A DNA stretch of 64,000 bases, taken from contig DPRS01000051.1 of NCBI GenBank assembly GCA_003537575.1, positions 8,851-72,850 of the forward strand. The letters run 5' to 3'. Under the pieces are notes generated by a model. That model was not told the origin of the DNA. It ran no database searches and was given only the letters and a program-made list of their open reading frames with translations. Position numbers and translations under genes: made by a program. Every line of letters begins with the position of its first letter. Position 1 is the stretch's first letter. The stretch is from Oxalobacteraceae bacterium. GTDB taxonomy: Bacteria; Pseudomonadota; Gammaproteobacteria; Burkholderiales; Burkholderiaceae_D. Shown here one piece after another: positions 53,580-62,437 of the stretch.

Positions 53580-54902
53580 AATCAGCATCGTGCAGTTCAA
53601 CGCCACGATGATGCCCGCCACCAGCCAGGCCAGCCGCACGACCCATCGCGGACTGGCGAATTCCCCCATTTTTGCCTTGTCGCTGGTAAAGCGCACCAGC
53701 GGGATCACCGCGAAGGGCAATTGCAGGCTCAGCACCACCTGGCTGAAGATCAGCAGCTGGGCGGTGCCGCTGTCGCCGTACAGGCTGGTGACGATCAGCG
53801 CCGGCACCACCGCGATCATGCGCGTGATCAGCCGGCGCAGCCACATCGGCAAGCGCAGATTCAGGTAACCTTCCATGACGATCTGCCCGGCCAGAGTGGC
53901 GGTCAGGGTCGAGCTCTGGCCGGACGCCAGCAGCGCCAGGCCGAACAGGAAACTGGCGGCGCTGACGCCCAGCAAGGGCGCCAGCAGGCGGTAAGCTTCC
54001 TGGATTTCGGCGACATCATGGCCATTGCGATGAAAGACGGCGGCAGCGATGATCAGGATCGCGGCATTCACCATGAAGGCGAACACCAGCGCGGTGACGA
54101 CGTCGATGGTCGCGTATTTCATGGCGGCGCGCTTGCCTTCGGAAGTGAGGGAAAAGCACCGCGTCTGCACCGTCGACGAATGCAGGTACAGGTTGTGCGG
54201 CATGACGGTGGCGCCGATGATGCCGATGGCCAGATAAAGCATCTTCGGATCGGTGACGGTTTGCGCGTTCGGGATGAAGCCGGCGGCGACGCCTTGCCAC
54301 TGCGGCTGGGCCAGGAACAGGTTGATGCCGATGCAGACGAAAATGACCAGCAGGAGACTTACCACCATCGCTTCCAGGTAACGGAATCCGCGCTGCTGCA
54401 GCCATAACAGCAGCAGGACATCGCTCACCGTCAGCGCCACGCCCCACACCAGCGGCACGCCAAACAGCAGATTGAGGGCGATGGCGGTGCCGATGACCTC
54501 GGCCATGTCGCAGGCGCATATCGCGATCTCGCACAGCAGCCATTGCATGCGCACCGAGAACGGCGAATAATGCGCGCGGCAGGCTTGCGCCAGGTCCTGG
54601 CCGGTGGCGATGCCCAGGCGCGCGGCAAGAATTTGCAGCAGGATCGCCATCAGGTTCGACAGCATCACGATCCACAGCAAGCCGTAGCCGAAGCCGGAGC
54701 CGCCGGCCAGGTCGGTGGCCCAGTTGCCGGGATCCATGTAGCCGACCGCCACCAAGTAACCGGGGCCGAGAAAACCGAGCAGGCGCCGGAACCAGTGTCC
54801 ATGCTCAGCCACGCGGATGCTGCGATACATGTCGGCGCCGCCCCCCGCGGGAAAACGCTCCCGGTCTGTCTCAAGCGGTTTGGCGGCTGCAGGGGGCGGC
54901 AT
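53565..54902 (-). CDS. mntH: Nramp-family divalent metal transporter MntH
   Basis: A 445-residue proton-coupled Mn2+/Fe2+ importer with 11-12 helices. The metal-site motif [17 protein letters not shown] is in helix 1 (aspartate and asparagine ligands), with [10 protein letters not shown] after it; helix 6 has [13 protein letters not shown] with the conserved MPHN. AAGGATAATCG before ATG 54902 supports this start. It lies 115 bases downstream of the manganese catalase gene on the same strand, suggesting that Mn supply and a Mn enzyme are expressed together. Confidence 0.94.
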   Translation of the reverse strand: MPPPAAAKPLETDRERFPAGGGADMYRSIRVAEHGHWFRRLLGFLGPGYLVAVGYMDPGNWATDLAGGSGFGYGLLWIVMLSNLMAILLQILAARLGIATGQDLAQACRAHYSPFSVRMQWLLCEIAICACDMAEVIGTAIALNLLFGVPLVWGVALTVSDVLLLLWLQQRGFRYLEAMVVSLLLVIFVCIGINLFLAQPQWQGVAAGFIPNAQTVTDPKMLYLAIGIIGATVMPHNLYLHSSTVQTRCFSLTSEGKRAAMKYATIDVVTALVFAFMVNAAILIIAAAVFHRNGHDVAEIQEAYRLLAPLLGVSAASFLFGLALLASGQSSTLTATLAGQIVMEGYLNLRLPMWLRRLITRMIAVVPALIVTSLYGDSGTAQLLIFSQVVLSLQLPFAVIPLVRFTSDKAKMGEFASPRWVVRLAWLVAGIIVALNCTMLISLTR

Positions 54903-55017
54903 CGATTATCCTTGTCTGCCGCCGAAGGCAGCTCTCATTGCGACGACATGCGCACATGCGTTTCGCACCCTGAGGTACGAAACGCAGCGATTGCATTGAC
55001 GGCTTTGGGCCCGTGCT

Positions 55018-55953
55018 CTAATGGAGCGGCTTGCCGCTTGCCGGTTCTTTCTGCTTCCCGGAGCGCCCCACGACAATGCTGTCGGCCGACGCGCCCAGTT
55101 CCGCGCCCGTGGTCGGATCGGCCTGCGGATTGGAAGCAGTTCGCATCGCGGCTTGCTTGACCACGGACATCTGATCGCTGCTCAAATTGACGCTGGCATC
55201 GCCCGCGCCACCGTCCACCGCGCATTGCTGATCGCGATTCTCGATGTATTCCCACTGTTCGCCCTGGTTCCAGGAGCCGCGCAGGTCCCCGTCGCCTTGT
55301 GACATGTTGAAATACTTGCTGGCATACTGCGGATCGCCTGCCAGCTTGCCCGGAGGGAAGCTGGGCTCAATGGCATACAGGGCTTTCTCGAACGACTTCT
55401 GGTGGGCGATCTCGCGCGTCATCAGGAATCCCAGTGCTTCCTTGACGCCCGGATCCTCGGTCAGGTTGATCAGCCGTTCATAGACGATCTTGGCGCGGGC
55501 CTCCGCCGCGATGTTGGAGCGCAGGTCGGCGGTCGGCTCGCCAATGGTATCGATGTAGGCTGCGGTCCATGGTACGCCGGCCGAATTCACCAGCGGCGCG
55601 CCACCGCCGTAGAGCACTTGCGTGACATGGCTATCGTTACCGGCGCCCTGGATCGCGCGGTACAGTTCTGCCTCGCGATCCACACCTTCCGCCATCTGCC
55701 CCTTGGCGCCCTTGTTGAGCATGGCGACGATGTTGCCGATCACTTCCAGGTGACTGAGCTCTTCGGTGGCGATATCGAGCAGCATGTCCTTGCGCCCCGG
55801 GTCGTCTTCAGACAGTGCTTGTGTGAAATAGCGAATGGCGGCGGCAAGTTCGCCCTGCGGTCCACCGAACTGCTCCAGCATCAGATTCGCCAGCCCTGGG
55901 TTGGATTCGTTTACTCTTACTGTGTACTGTAAGCGTTTGTTATGTGAAAACAT
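55018..55953 (-). CDS. Manganese (non-haem) catalase
   Basis: A 311-residue ferritin-like dimanganese catalase that breaks down hydrogen peroxide. Start ATG 55953 has AAAGGA upstream; the frame before it is non-coding. Metal ligands are visible as Glu35 (GGPQGELAAAIRYF), Glu65-x-x-His68 (TEELSHLEVIG), a glutamate in AEARAKIVYERL, and Glu-x-x-His in MTREIAHQKSFEKAL. The C-terminal tail (NPQADPTTGAELG) is typical of KatN-like proteins. No signal peptide. mntH follows on the same strand. Confidence 0.95.
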   Translation of the reverse strand: MFSHNKRLQYTVRVNESNPGLANLMLEQFGGPQGELAAAIRYFTQALSEDDPGRKDMLLDIATEELSHLEVIGNIVAMLNKGAKGQMAEGVDREAELYRAIQGAGNDSHVTQVLYGGGAPLVNSAGVPWTAAYIDTIGEPTADLRSNIAAEARAKIVYERLINLTEDPGVKEALGFLMTREIAHQKSFEKALYAIEPSFPPGKLAGDPQYASKYFNMSQGDGDLRGSWNQGEQWEYIENRDQQCAVDGGAGDASVNLSSDQMSVVKQAAMRTASNPQADPTTGAELGASADSIVVGRSGKQKEPASGKPLH

Positions 55954-56322
55954 GAAATCATCCTTTACATAGGGATCCGCATCGCCAAGCAAGCGGCTTC
56001 GTTGAACGAGTCGTGAGCGATGCAAGGCATGTACCATGTGCCGAAACCATGCCTGAAGATTTCACTGCGGGATGAAGCCGAAGTCAAACCTGGAAAAAAG
56101 AGGGATAGCGATGCCGATTGGCCGCTTGTGATGCAGGCATCCTCGAACGGGATTGCAGAATTTACAAAGCCTTTTCCATGCCGGGCAATACTTGCCTGTT
56201 TTCCGTTAGCGTGAAAAACGGCGAGGAATGAATTGCCCTTCTCTTCACACAGTCCCAGACGGGCCAGTCAATCGGAAGATGCCGCGCAAGCTGGCAGGAA
56301 AAGAAGGGCAATGCTTTGATTC
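55954..56322. other. Intergenic region between Mn-catalase and the ECF operon
   Basis: No supportable gene. An 11-bp inverted repeat (ATTGCCCTTCT at 56232-56242, AGAAGGGCAAT at 56302-56312) just beyond the last gene of the ECF operon could form a long stem and end that transcript. The left part carries the catalase promoter region. Confidence 0.4.
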
Positions 56323-56799
56323 TTAATGCGGCAGCGCGACCGGTTTCCAGCCGGGATGATCGAAATACTTGCCATAGGTATTCAACGTCTGAGCGACCTT
56401 GACTACGCCTGTCGACCGTTTCTTTCCTTGCTGTTTTCCTTCCGCCATTTCCACACCGGCCATGATATCGCCAATGATGGTATGGAGTTGTGCATCTGCC
56501 TTGGGATCGAGCTTGCAATTCTGCACGATGTAAGTCACTTGCGCAGTGACTTCCTTACCGAACGCATCGTAATTCGCATTCGTGGCCTTGCCTGCATGGG
56601 CAGCGGGCAGCATCGCGGCGGCGGAGAAATTGATGGCGTTCATTCCCTGGCGCAAGGGGTCATCCGTTGTCCACTTCTTGCCGGCATTGAGCTCCATCTT
56701 GTGAGGAGCGGCGCCATGCCCGTGATGATCTTCAGCGGCCAGAGTCGTTAAAGGATTTGCCAGTATCGCGGCGCACAGCAAATATATCGGTGATTTCAT
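56323..56799 (-). CDS. Small exported protein with His-rich N-terminus (DnrO-like, uncertain)
   Basis: A 158-residue protein with a signal peptide (cleavage after LAA near residue 22). It is followed by EDHHGHGAAPHK, a likely metal-binding histidine cluster, and by LNAGKKWTTDDPLRQGMNAI. A single cysteine lies near residue 96. I recall similar proteins being labelled DnrO-like, without known function. It is 113 bases downstream of the periplasmic sensor gene on the same strand, so it may be an output of the ECF system, binding metal in the periplasm. Confidence 0.7.
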   Translation of the reverse strand: MKSPIYLLCAAILANPLTTLAAEDHHGHGAAPHKMELNAGKKWTTDDPLRQGMNAINFSAAAMLPAAHAGKATNANYDAFGKEVTAQVTYIVQNCKLDPKADAQLHTIIGDIMAGVEMAEGKQQGKKRSTGVVKVAQTLNTYGKYFDHPGWKPVALPH

Positions 56800-56912
56800 G
56801 AAGCACTCCAGTCAAGGTTAGAGATTCGGCCGTGCAATCGCCCGACCTTACCCACTTAAACGAATGGCTTGCGAAAATGTTCCATGGTCTGGTTTACCGA
56901 TGCAGGACAAAT

Positions 56913-57380
56913 TCAATCGCGATGCAGCAACTCTTCTTCCGTGGCTTCCCGCGCATAGCGGCTCAGCAGCAGGTCCTTCAGCTTCGCGCGCTGACTTTCA
57001 TTCAGCAGCTCGCGTTCCGCCAGTAGTTGCGCGATGACGCGCTGTTGCTGCGCATCCTGCAAGGCGACGATCCTGGCTTGTTCCGCATCGATCTCCGAGC
57101 GTTGCGGCGCTGCGGAAAAAATATGCCTTACCAGCGTTTCGCGATGCTGGCGAATCTCGCTCCAGTTGGCGGAAATATCGCGCAGAAAATCAGGTTCAAG
57201 CTGTCGCCAGCGCTGTCGCTGCGCATCGTTCAGTTGCAAATAGTCCGGCAGGTTCAAGGGCGCCTGCGCGGCGTTCTCTTGCGGTTGCGGACGCGACTGA
57301 TTGATCAGGACCACGGCAATGATGCCGAGATTAAGCGACAGTGATGCTGCCAGCAGCCACTTCCATACAGTACGGTTCAT
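56913..57380 (-). CDS. Periplasmic heavy-metal-sensor-like protein (CpxP/CnrX family)
   Basis: A 155-residue protein with an N-terminal membrane anchor (residues about 7-27, WLLAASLSLNLGIIAVVLI) and a helical periplasmic domain rich in Gln, Arg and Glu, including LNDAQRQRWRQLEPDFLRD, an LTxxQ-like repeat. This is the layout of CnrX/ZraP/CpxP sensors. The start at 57380 overlaps the anti-sigma stop by four bases. It is expected to hold the anti-sigma factor until a metal or envelope signal arrives. Few His/Met/Cys residues are present, so the signal may not be a metal. Confidence 0.8.
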   Translation of the reverse strand: MNRTVWKWLLAASLSLNLGIIAVVLINQSRPQPQENAAQAPLNLPDYLQLNDAQRQRWRQLEPDFLRDISANWSEIRQHRETLVRHIFSAAPQRSEIDAEQARIVALQDAQQQRVIAQLLAERELLNESQRAKLKDLLLSRYAREATEEELLHRD

Positions 57381-57817
57381 TGCGATCCTTTCGTCACTCT
57401 GCACAGTTCGGGGACGGCGCACAGTCCGCCCGGCGGCACCGGATCGAACACGCGCAGTGTCAACGTTGAAGACGGCATGCCGGCGGCGCCACCGATCAGC
57501 AAGCTGCCAAGCCAGACGCCCGCAGCGAGACCCATCATCGCCACAAGGCCGCCAGGCGCCCAGACGAACCAGGACGGACGTGCCGGTTGCCTGCGGGAGG
57601 ACGCGGAATTCAAGCGCCCCTCGAGGCGCGCCGCAAGATCGAAGCCAAGCGCCGGCGAAGGCAGCTCGCGCAGGCTTAGCCGCAATGCGTTCAGCTCATT
57701 CAGGCGCTGCCGGCAAATCGGGCAGTTCGGCAAATGGCTGGCAAGCCGCTCCCCTTCGCCGGGCGGCAGCATGTCATCCATGTAGGCAGACAGCTCATCG
57801 TGTTCAGGACAAGTCAT
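57377..57817 (-). CDS. Zinc-finger anti-sigma factor
   Basis: A 146-residue membrane-anchored anti-sigma factor. The N-terminal ZAS domain has His-x3-Cys-x2-Cys (HLPNCPICRQ near residues 28-37). A single transmembrane helix lies near residues 89-112 (GLVAMMGLAAGVWLGSLLIGG), followed by a short periplasmic tail. It overlaps the sigma-factor gene by four bases and the sensor gene by four bases, a tightly coupled three-gene unit. It should sequester the ECF sigma factor at the membrane. Confidence 0.9.
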   Translation of the reverse strand: MTCPEHDELSAYMDDMLPPGEGERLASHLPNCPICRQRLNELNALRLSLRELPSPALGFDLAARLEGRLNSASSRRQPARPSWFVWAPGGLVAMMGLAAGVWLGSLLIGGAAGMPSSTLTLRVFDPVPPGGLCAVPELCRVTKGSQ

Positions 57818-58380
57818 GACAATTCCTCCAATCGGCGCGGCGCCCGGTCGAGCAAGGCAGCGCGCGCCCGGGCGATGCGCGATTTTACGGTGCCCGGATT
57901 AATGGCCAGCACCGCCGAAATCTCTTCATAAGACATTTCTTCTATCTCCCGCAGCAACAGGATCTCGCGATGCTCGACCGGCAGCCTGGCCAGCGCCGCT
58001 TCGAGCAGGCGGAAGCGCTGCGCGGTCTCGAACGCAGCATCCGGCTCCGGGCCCGTTGCGATTGCGGCATCATCATCTTCCAGCGGGATGAATTCGATGC
58101 GCTTGTTTCGACGCAACAGATCGAATGCGAGATTGCGCGCAATCTGAAACAGCCAGGTCGAGAAGCGCGCGTCCGGCCGCCAGCGCTCCAGCCCCTGGTA
58201 AGCGCGCAAGAACGTTTCTTGCGTCAACTCCAGCGCATCGTCCTCCGAGCGCGTGAGGCGCACCAGAAAGCGATAGATGCGATTCTGATAACGCGACACC
58301 AATTCCGAAAATGCTTTCCCCTCACCCTGCTGGGCGCGGGTGACACATTCGTCGTCATTGAGGAGCTTGAGGATTCGCAT
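57814..58380 (-). CDS. ECF RNA polymerase sigma factor
   Basis: A 188-residue sigma-70-family factor of the extracytoplasmic-function type. Region 2 is FSELVSRYQNRIYRFLVRLT...TQETFLRAYQGLERW; region 4 is LPVEHREILLLREIEEMSYEEISAVLAINPGTVKSRIARAR. I start at ATG 58380; an in-frame TTG further upstream has no ribosome site. First gene of the sigma/anti-sigma/sensor operon. Such systems usually transcribe themselves; I could not identify the cognate promoter by eye. Confidence 0.93.
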   Translation of the reverse strand: MRILKLLNDDECVTRAQQGEGKAFSELVSRYQNRIYRFLVRLTRSEDDALELTQETFLRAYQGLERWRPDARFSTWLFQIARNLAFDLLRRNKRIEFIPLEDDDAAIATGPEPDAAFETAQRFRLLEAALARLPVEHREILLLREIEEMSYEEISAVLAINPGTVKSRIARARAALLDRAPRRLEELS

Positions 58381-58454
58381 GAGCAGTATCGCTTTAACGA
58401 ACGGAAGCCGAAAAGGTTCCAACTATATCGATGAAAAGGCGATTTGGGCGGGAC

Positions 58455-58491
58455 AAACAAAAAGCGCGGCCCGTTTTCCACGAGGCCGCGC
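58455..58491 (-). terminator. Terminator of the pyruvate dehydrogenase operon
   Basis: GCGCGGCC (58464-58471) pairs with GGCCGCGC (58484-58491); on the minus strand a T-rich run (TTTTTGTTTG) follows. It lies 26 bases past the lpdA stop. Confidence 0.82.
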
Positions 58492-58517
58492 AAAAGAGAA
58501 GAATGAAAGTGAAACGC

Positions 58518-60338
58518 TTATTTCTTCGGCACGTAAAGGTCGGTGATGCTGCCCAGTCCCATCTCGGCAGCGAACATGGGCGTCTCCGACAGGGTCGGAT
58601 GCGCATGCACGGTCAGCGCCAGGTCTTCCAGGTCGGCGCCCATTTCCATCGCCAGCACCGTCTCGGCCAGCAGTTCGCCGGCATTCACGCCGACGATGCC
58701 GGCGCCGATGATGCGTTTCGTTTCCGGGTCCCACAGCAGCTTGGTGACGCCATCATCGCGCCCCATCGCCAGGGCGCGGCCTGACGCTGCCCAGGGGAAG
58801 GCCGCCTTTTCATAAGGAATGCCCTTGGCCTTGGCTTCGGTCTCGGTCACGCCCATCCAGGCGATTTCCGGGTCGGTGTAGGCAACCGAAGGAATCGTCA
58901 TCGCATCGAAAGCCACCTTGTGACCAGCGATCACTTCTGCCGCCACCTTGGCTTCATTGGTCGCCTTGTGCGCCAGCATCGGGTCGCCGCAGATATCGCC
59001 GATGGCGAAGATATGCGGCACATTGGTACGCTGCTGCGGATCGGCCGGGATGAAGCCGCGCTCGTTGACGATTACGCCAGCCTTGTCGGCGGCGATGTCG
59101 CGACCGTTCGGCCGGCGTCCTACCGCCAGCAACACCATGTCGTAGAGTTGCGGCTCTTTGGGCGCGCTGCTGTTGCCTTCGGCACCTTCAAAAGTCGCCA
59201 GCAAGCCTTCCGGCTTCGCTTCCAGCCTGGTCACCTTGGTCTTCAGGTAGATCGCTTCATAGCGTTTCTCGATGCGCTTTTGCAGCGGCTTGACGATGTC
59301 GCGGTCGGCCGCCGGGATCAGGCCGTCTGCAAACTCCACCACGGTAACCTTGCTGCCCAGGGCGTCATATACGCAAGCCATTTCCAGGCCGATGATGCCG
59401 CCGCCGATCACCAGCATGCGCTTGGGGATCTGGCGCAATTCCAGCGCGCCGGTGGAATCGATCAGGCGCGGATCGTCGTAGGGAAAGCCGGGAATCTTCG
59501 CCACCGAGGAGCCGGCGGCGATGATCGCATGGCGGAAAGCGATGGTCTTGCTGCCTTCGGGCGTTTCCACGTTCAGGGTATTCGGCGAAGAAAAAGCGCC
59601 CTTGCCCGTTACCACCTGCACTTTGCGCGCCTTGGCCAGGCCGGACAGGCCGCCGGTCAGCTTCCTGATCACGCCTTCCTTCCAGCCGCGCAAGGCATCG
59701 ATATCGATTTCCGGCTTGCCGAATTTGACGCCGGAATGACTCAGTTCCTCGGCTTCGGTGACTACCTTGGCCGCGTGCAGCAGGGCTTTCGAGGGAATGC
59801 AGCCGACATTCAGGCACACGCCACCCAGGCTCGCATAGCGTTCCACCAGCACGACTTTCTGACCGAGGTCGGCGGCGCGGAAAGCGGCGGTATAGCCGCC
59901 GGGGCCGGCGCCCAATACCAGGGTGTCGCATTCGACATCAGCCTTGCCGGTGAAGCTTGCGGCGGCCGGCGCCGGTGCAGCAGACGCGGCATCGGCTTGC
60001 GCCGCCGGGGCCGCCGCAGCGGGTGCCGGTGCAGGCGCGGAGGCTGGCGTCGCTGCCGCGGCAGCCGGCGCTGCGCCAGCGGCCGGAGCCGCAGCTCCCT
60101 CCTGCGCTTCCAGCACCAGCAGTACCGAGCCTTCCGCTATTTTGTCGCCCAGCTTGACCTTCAACTCTTTCACCACGCCGGCATGGCTGGCCGGGATTTC
60201 CATGCTCGCCTTGTCCGACTCCACCGTCACCAGCGACTGCTCCACCTTCACCGTGTCGCCCGGCTTGACCAGCAACTCGATGACTTCCACTTCCTTGAAG
60301 TCGCCGATGTCCGGCACCTTGATTTCCATCATGCTCAT
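58518..60338 (-). CDS. lpdA: Dihydrolipoyl dehydrogenase (E3) with N-terminal lipoyl domain
   Basis: A 606-residue E3 of the pyruvate dehydrogenase complex, reoxidising dihydrolipoamide with NAD+. Residues 1-80 form a lipoyl domain with the lipoylation lysine in ESDKASME. An Ala/Pro linker to about residue 130 leads to the FAD enzyme: [15 protein letters not shown], redox disulfide [16 protein letters not shown] motif [14 protein letters not shown], and catalytic HPTLSE near the end. The fused lipoyl domain is known in Neisseria and Burkholderiales E3. Its first 308 bases nearly duplicate the start of aceF. Confidence 0.96.
   Translation of the reverse strand: MSMMEIKVPDIGDFKEVEVIELLVKPGDTVKVEQSLVTVESDKASMEIPASHAGVVKELKVKLGDKIAEGSVLLVLEAQEGAAAPAAGAAPAAAAATPASAPAPAPAAAAPAAQADAASAAPAPAAASFTGKADVECDTLVLGAGPGGYTAAFRAADLGQKVVLVERYASLGGVCLNVGCIPSKALLHAAKVVTEAEELSHSGVKFGKPEIDIDALRGWKEGVIRKLTGGLSGLAKARKVQVVTGKGAFSSPNTLNVETPEGSKTIAFRHAIIAAGSSVAKIPGFPYDDPRLIDSTGALELRQIPKRMLVIGGGIIGLEMACVYDALGSKVTVVEFADGLIPAADRDIVKPLQKRIEKRYEAIYLKTKVTRLEAKPEGLLATFEGAEGNSSAPKEPQLYDMVLLAVGRRPNGRDIAADKAGVIVNERGFIPADPQQRTNVPHIFAIGDICGDPMLAHKATNEAKVAAEVIAGHKVAFDAMTIPSVAYTDPEIAWMGVTETEAKAKGIPYEKAAFPWAASGRALAMGRDDGVTKLLWDPETKRIIGAGIVGVNAGELLAETVLAMEMGADLEDLALTVHAHPTLSETPMFAAEMGLGSITDLYVPKK
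60031..60338 (-). repeat. Direct repeat copy A: lipoyl-domain coding segment of lpdA
   Basis: Matches 62027-62334 without gaps at an offset of exactly 1996 bases; by eye about 20 of 308 bases differ, mostly silent. Confidence 0.9.
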
Positions 60339-60360
60339 AATTTGTACTCCGGTCAGGGAT

Positions 60361-60933
60361 TTATTGTTGTTTCAGTTCGAGGCTGTAGACCTGGCAAGGC
60401 GCCGCCGAACTCTTGTCGAATTCGACGCCCGCCTGCACGCCGATCAGGGCAATCTCACGGGCATCGAGATCCTGCTCGTAGATCGCATACATGGCTCCGA
60501 GGGCGAAATTCCGGCCGCTGCCGATGCCCCAGAAACGGTCGAAGCTGAATACCTCGCGATACGAGTACACGCCAAAGATGCCGTAAGGATTGACGATCAG
60601 GGACGTTATCTGCGACGACTCGTAAGGGTCGTCCTCGTCTTCCTTGGTATTCAGAAAATAGTTTTCCTTCAAGATCTGGTGCACTTTCGAGTAAGTCTCG
60701 AACACTTCCTCGCGGCTACTCAGCCGACAATCCTCGCCCATCTCGGTCAGCAGCTTGCGCATCACTGGAAAATGCGCGGCGGTGCCGGCCAGGGAAATGT
60801 AGGATTCGCCGACCCGAAAAATCTTGCGGTTGGCTTCATAGGCGTTCGACAGACGGGTATCGCCGAACGTGACCAGCGAATCGGCGGCAATCGCCACCTG
60901 CTTACCCTTCTTGACGACGACGCAAGTAGTCAT
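60361..60933 (-). CDS. Betaproteobacterial proteasome homologue (BPH), Ntn-hydrolase fold
   Basis: A 190-residue protein with the proteasome/HslV pattern. After removal of the initiator Met it would begin [20 protein letters not shown], with Thr1 as N-terminal nucleophile and Asp17 exactly where proteasome beta-subunits and HslV have it. Lys36 takes the part of their Lys33, and [14 protein letters not shown] matches the GSG...AL region. It is not HslV: no hslU is adjacent and the loops differ. I recall the family as BPH, one of two HslV-related bacterial lineages. A strong AAGGAG precedes the ATG. It sits between aceF and lpdA, 30 and 22 bases away; role there unknown. Confidence 0.85.
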   Translation of the reverse strand: MTTCVVVKKGKQVAIAADSLVTFGDTRLSNAYEANRKIFRVGESYISLAGTAAHFPVMRKLLTEMGEDCRLSSREEVFETYSKVHQILKENYFLNTKEDEDDPYESSQITSLIVNPYGIFGVYSYREVFSFDRFWGIGSGRNFALGAMYAIYEQDLDAREIALIGVQAGVEFDKSSAAPCQVYSLELKQQ

Positions 60934-60963
60934 GCGGGATCTCCTTGGCAGGGTCGCGAAAAA

Positions 60964-62334
60964 TCACAAGAGGGTCTTGCGCATGTCGGCCAGCACCTCG
61001 CCCAGGTAAACCGTGAAGCGCGCCGCCATGGCGCCGTCGATGACGCGATGGTCATACGACAGCGACAGCGGCTGCATCAGGCGCGGCGCGAACTGCTTGC
61101 CGTCCCACACCGGCTTGATGGCCGAGCGCGACAGGCCCAGAATCGCCACTTCCGGCGCATTGATGATCGGCGTGAAAGCTGTGCCGCCGATGCCGCCCAG
61201 CGACGAAATGGTGAAGCTGGCGCCCTGCATGTCGGCGGGTTTCAGCTTGCCGTCACGCGCCTGCGCGGACAGCGAGCCCATTTCCTCGGCGATCTGCGCA
61301 ATGCCTTTCTTGTCGGCGTCCTTGATGACCGGCACCACCAGGCCATTCGGCGTATCGGCGGCAAAACCGATGTGGTAATACTGCTTGAGGATCAGGTTCT
61401 CGCCCTTTTCATCGAGCGAGGCATTGAAGGCCGGGAACTGCTTGAGCGCGGCGACGCAGGACTTGATGACGAAGGCCAGCATGGTCAGCTTGATCTTGTC
61501 ACCCTTGCCGGATTTGGCGAGAGCCGCATTGCTCGATTTGCGGAATTCTTCCAGCTCGGTGATGTCGGCCTCGTCGAATTGCGTGACATGCGGGATCATC
61601 ACCCAGTTGCGATGCAGGTTGGGGCCGCTGATCTTCTTGATGCGCGAGAGCGGCTGCACCTCGGTGGCGCCGAACTTCGAGAAGTCCAGCGACGGCCACG
61701 GCAGCAGGTTCACTCCTGCGCCGCCTGCCGCAGCAGCTCCGGTTGCGGCCGGGAGGCCGCCGGCGACGACCGATTTCACGTAAGCCTGCACATCCTGCTG
61801 CACGATGCGACCCTTGGGACCGCTGCCGGCGACACGCGCCAGGTCGACTCCCAGCTCGCGCGCAAATTTGCGCACCGATGGCGAGGCATGCGGCTTGTGT
61901 CCGGCAGCTGGCGTGACGGCGCCGCCTGCGGCGAATGCCATGGTCGGCTGCGGCTGCACAGCCGGCAGCGGAGCTGGCGCGGCAGGCGCGGGAGCAGCTT
62001 GCGCAGCCGCCGGCGCGGGTGTGGATGCAGGCGCGGAGGCTGGCGTCGCTGCCGCGGCAGCCGGCGCTGCGCCAGCAGCGGGAGCAGCCGCCCCTTCCTG
62101 CGCTTCCAGCACCAGCAGCACCGAGCCTTCCGCTATCTTGTCGCCCAGCTTGACCTTCAACTCTTTCACCACGCCGGCATGGCTCGACGGGATTTCCATG
62201 CTTGCCTTGTCCGACTCCACCGTGACCAGCGACTGCTCCGCCTTCACCGTGTCGCCCGGTTTGACCAGCAATTCAATGACTTCTACTTCCTTGAAGTCGC
62301 CAATGTCCGGTACCTTGATTTCCATCATGCTCAT
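60964..62334 (-). CDS. aceF: Dihydrolipoyllysine acetyltransferase (E2)
   Basis: A 456-residue E2 of the pyruvate dehydrogenase complex, transferring acetyl groups to CoA. One lipoyl domain (residues 1-80, lysine in ESDKASME) and an Ala/Pro linker precede a peripheral-subunit-binding domain (ASPSVRKFARELGVDL...GSGPKGRIVQQDV) near residues 150-188. The catalytic core ends with SYDHRVIDGAMAARF, containing the His-x3-Asp-Gly active site. A single lipoyl domain is fewer than the three of E. coli; E3 carries another. Start behind GGAGCGAAAAC. Confidence 0.96.
   Translation of the reverse strand: MSMMEIKVPDIGDFKEVEVIELLVKPGDTVKAEQSLVTVESDKASMEIPSSHAGVVKELKVKLGDKIAEGSVLLVLEAQEGAAAPAAGAAPAAAAATPASAPASTPAPAAAQAAPAPAAPAPLPAVQPQPTMAFAAGGAVTPAAGHKPHASPSVRKFARELGVDLARVAGSGPKGRIVQQDVQAYVKSVVAGGLPAATGAAAAGGAGVNLLPWPSLDFSKFGATEVQPLSRIKKISGPNLHRNWVMIPHVTQFDEADITELEEFRKSSNAALAKSGKGDKIKLTMLAFVIKSCVAALKQFPAFNASLDEKGENLILKQYYHIGFAADTPNGLVVPVIKDADKKGIAQIAEEMGSLSAQARDGKLKPADMQGASFTISSLGGIGGTAFTPIINAPEVAILGLSRSAIKPVWDGKQFAPRLMQPLSLSYDHRVIDGAMAARFTVYLGEVLADMRKTLL
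62027..62334 (-). repeat. Direct repeat copy B: lipoyl-domain coding segment of aceF
   Basis: Partner of 60031-60338, same strand, gapless. The encoded first 100 residues differ at only two positions (Val32/Ala, Ala50/Ser). Confidence 0.9.
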
Positions 62335-62391
62335 AGTTTTCGCTCCGTTTTCCCTCCCCTTGAAGGAGAGGAAACTTTTTATTGGTGAGTG

Positions 62392-62413
62392 GCCTTCCCC
62401 CAGTGGGGAAGGC
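62392..62413. other. Hairpin in the aceE-aceF spacer
   Basis: GCCTTCCCC (62392-62400), loop CAGT, and GGGGAAGGC (62405-62413) make a perfect 9-bp stem. A second, imperfect purine/pyrimidine hairpin lies at about 62349-62374. Neither is followed by a proper T-run; they may adjust the E1:E2 ratio or mark RNA processing. Confidence 0.55.
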
Positions 62414-62437
62414 GGTTTTCATGGGTACGATGCTTGA

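Noticed and set aside
59923..62388. Plus-strand open frame of about 821 codons across lpdA, BPH and aceF
   Set aside because: It crosses three confident minus-strand genes; the Ala/Gly-rich parts arise from the antisense of the lipoyl linkers.
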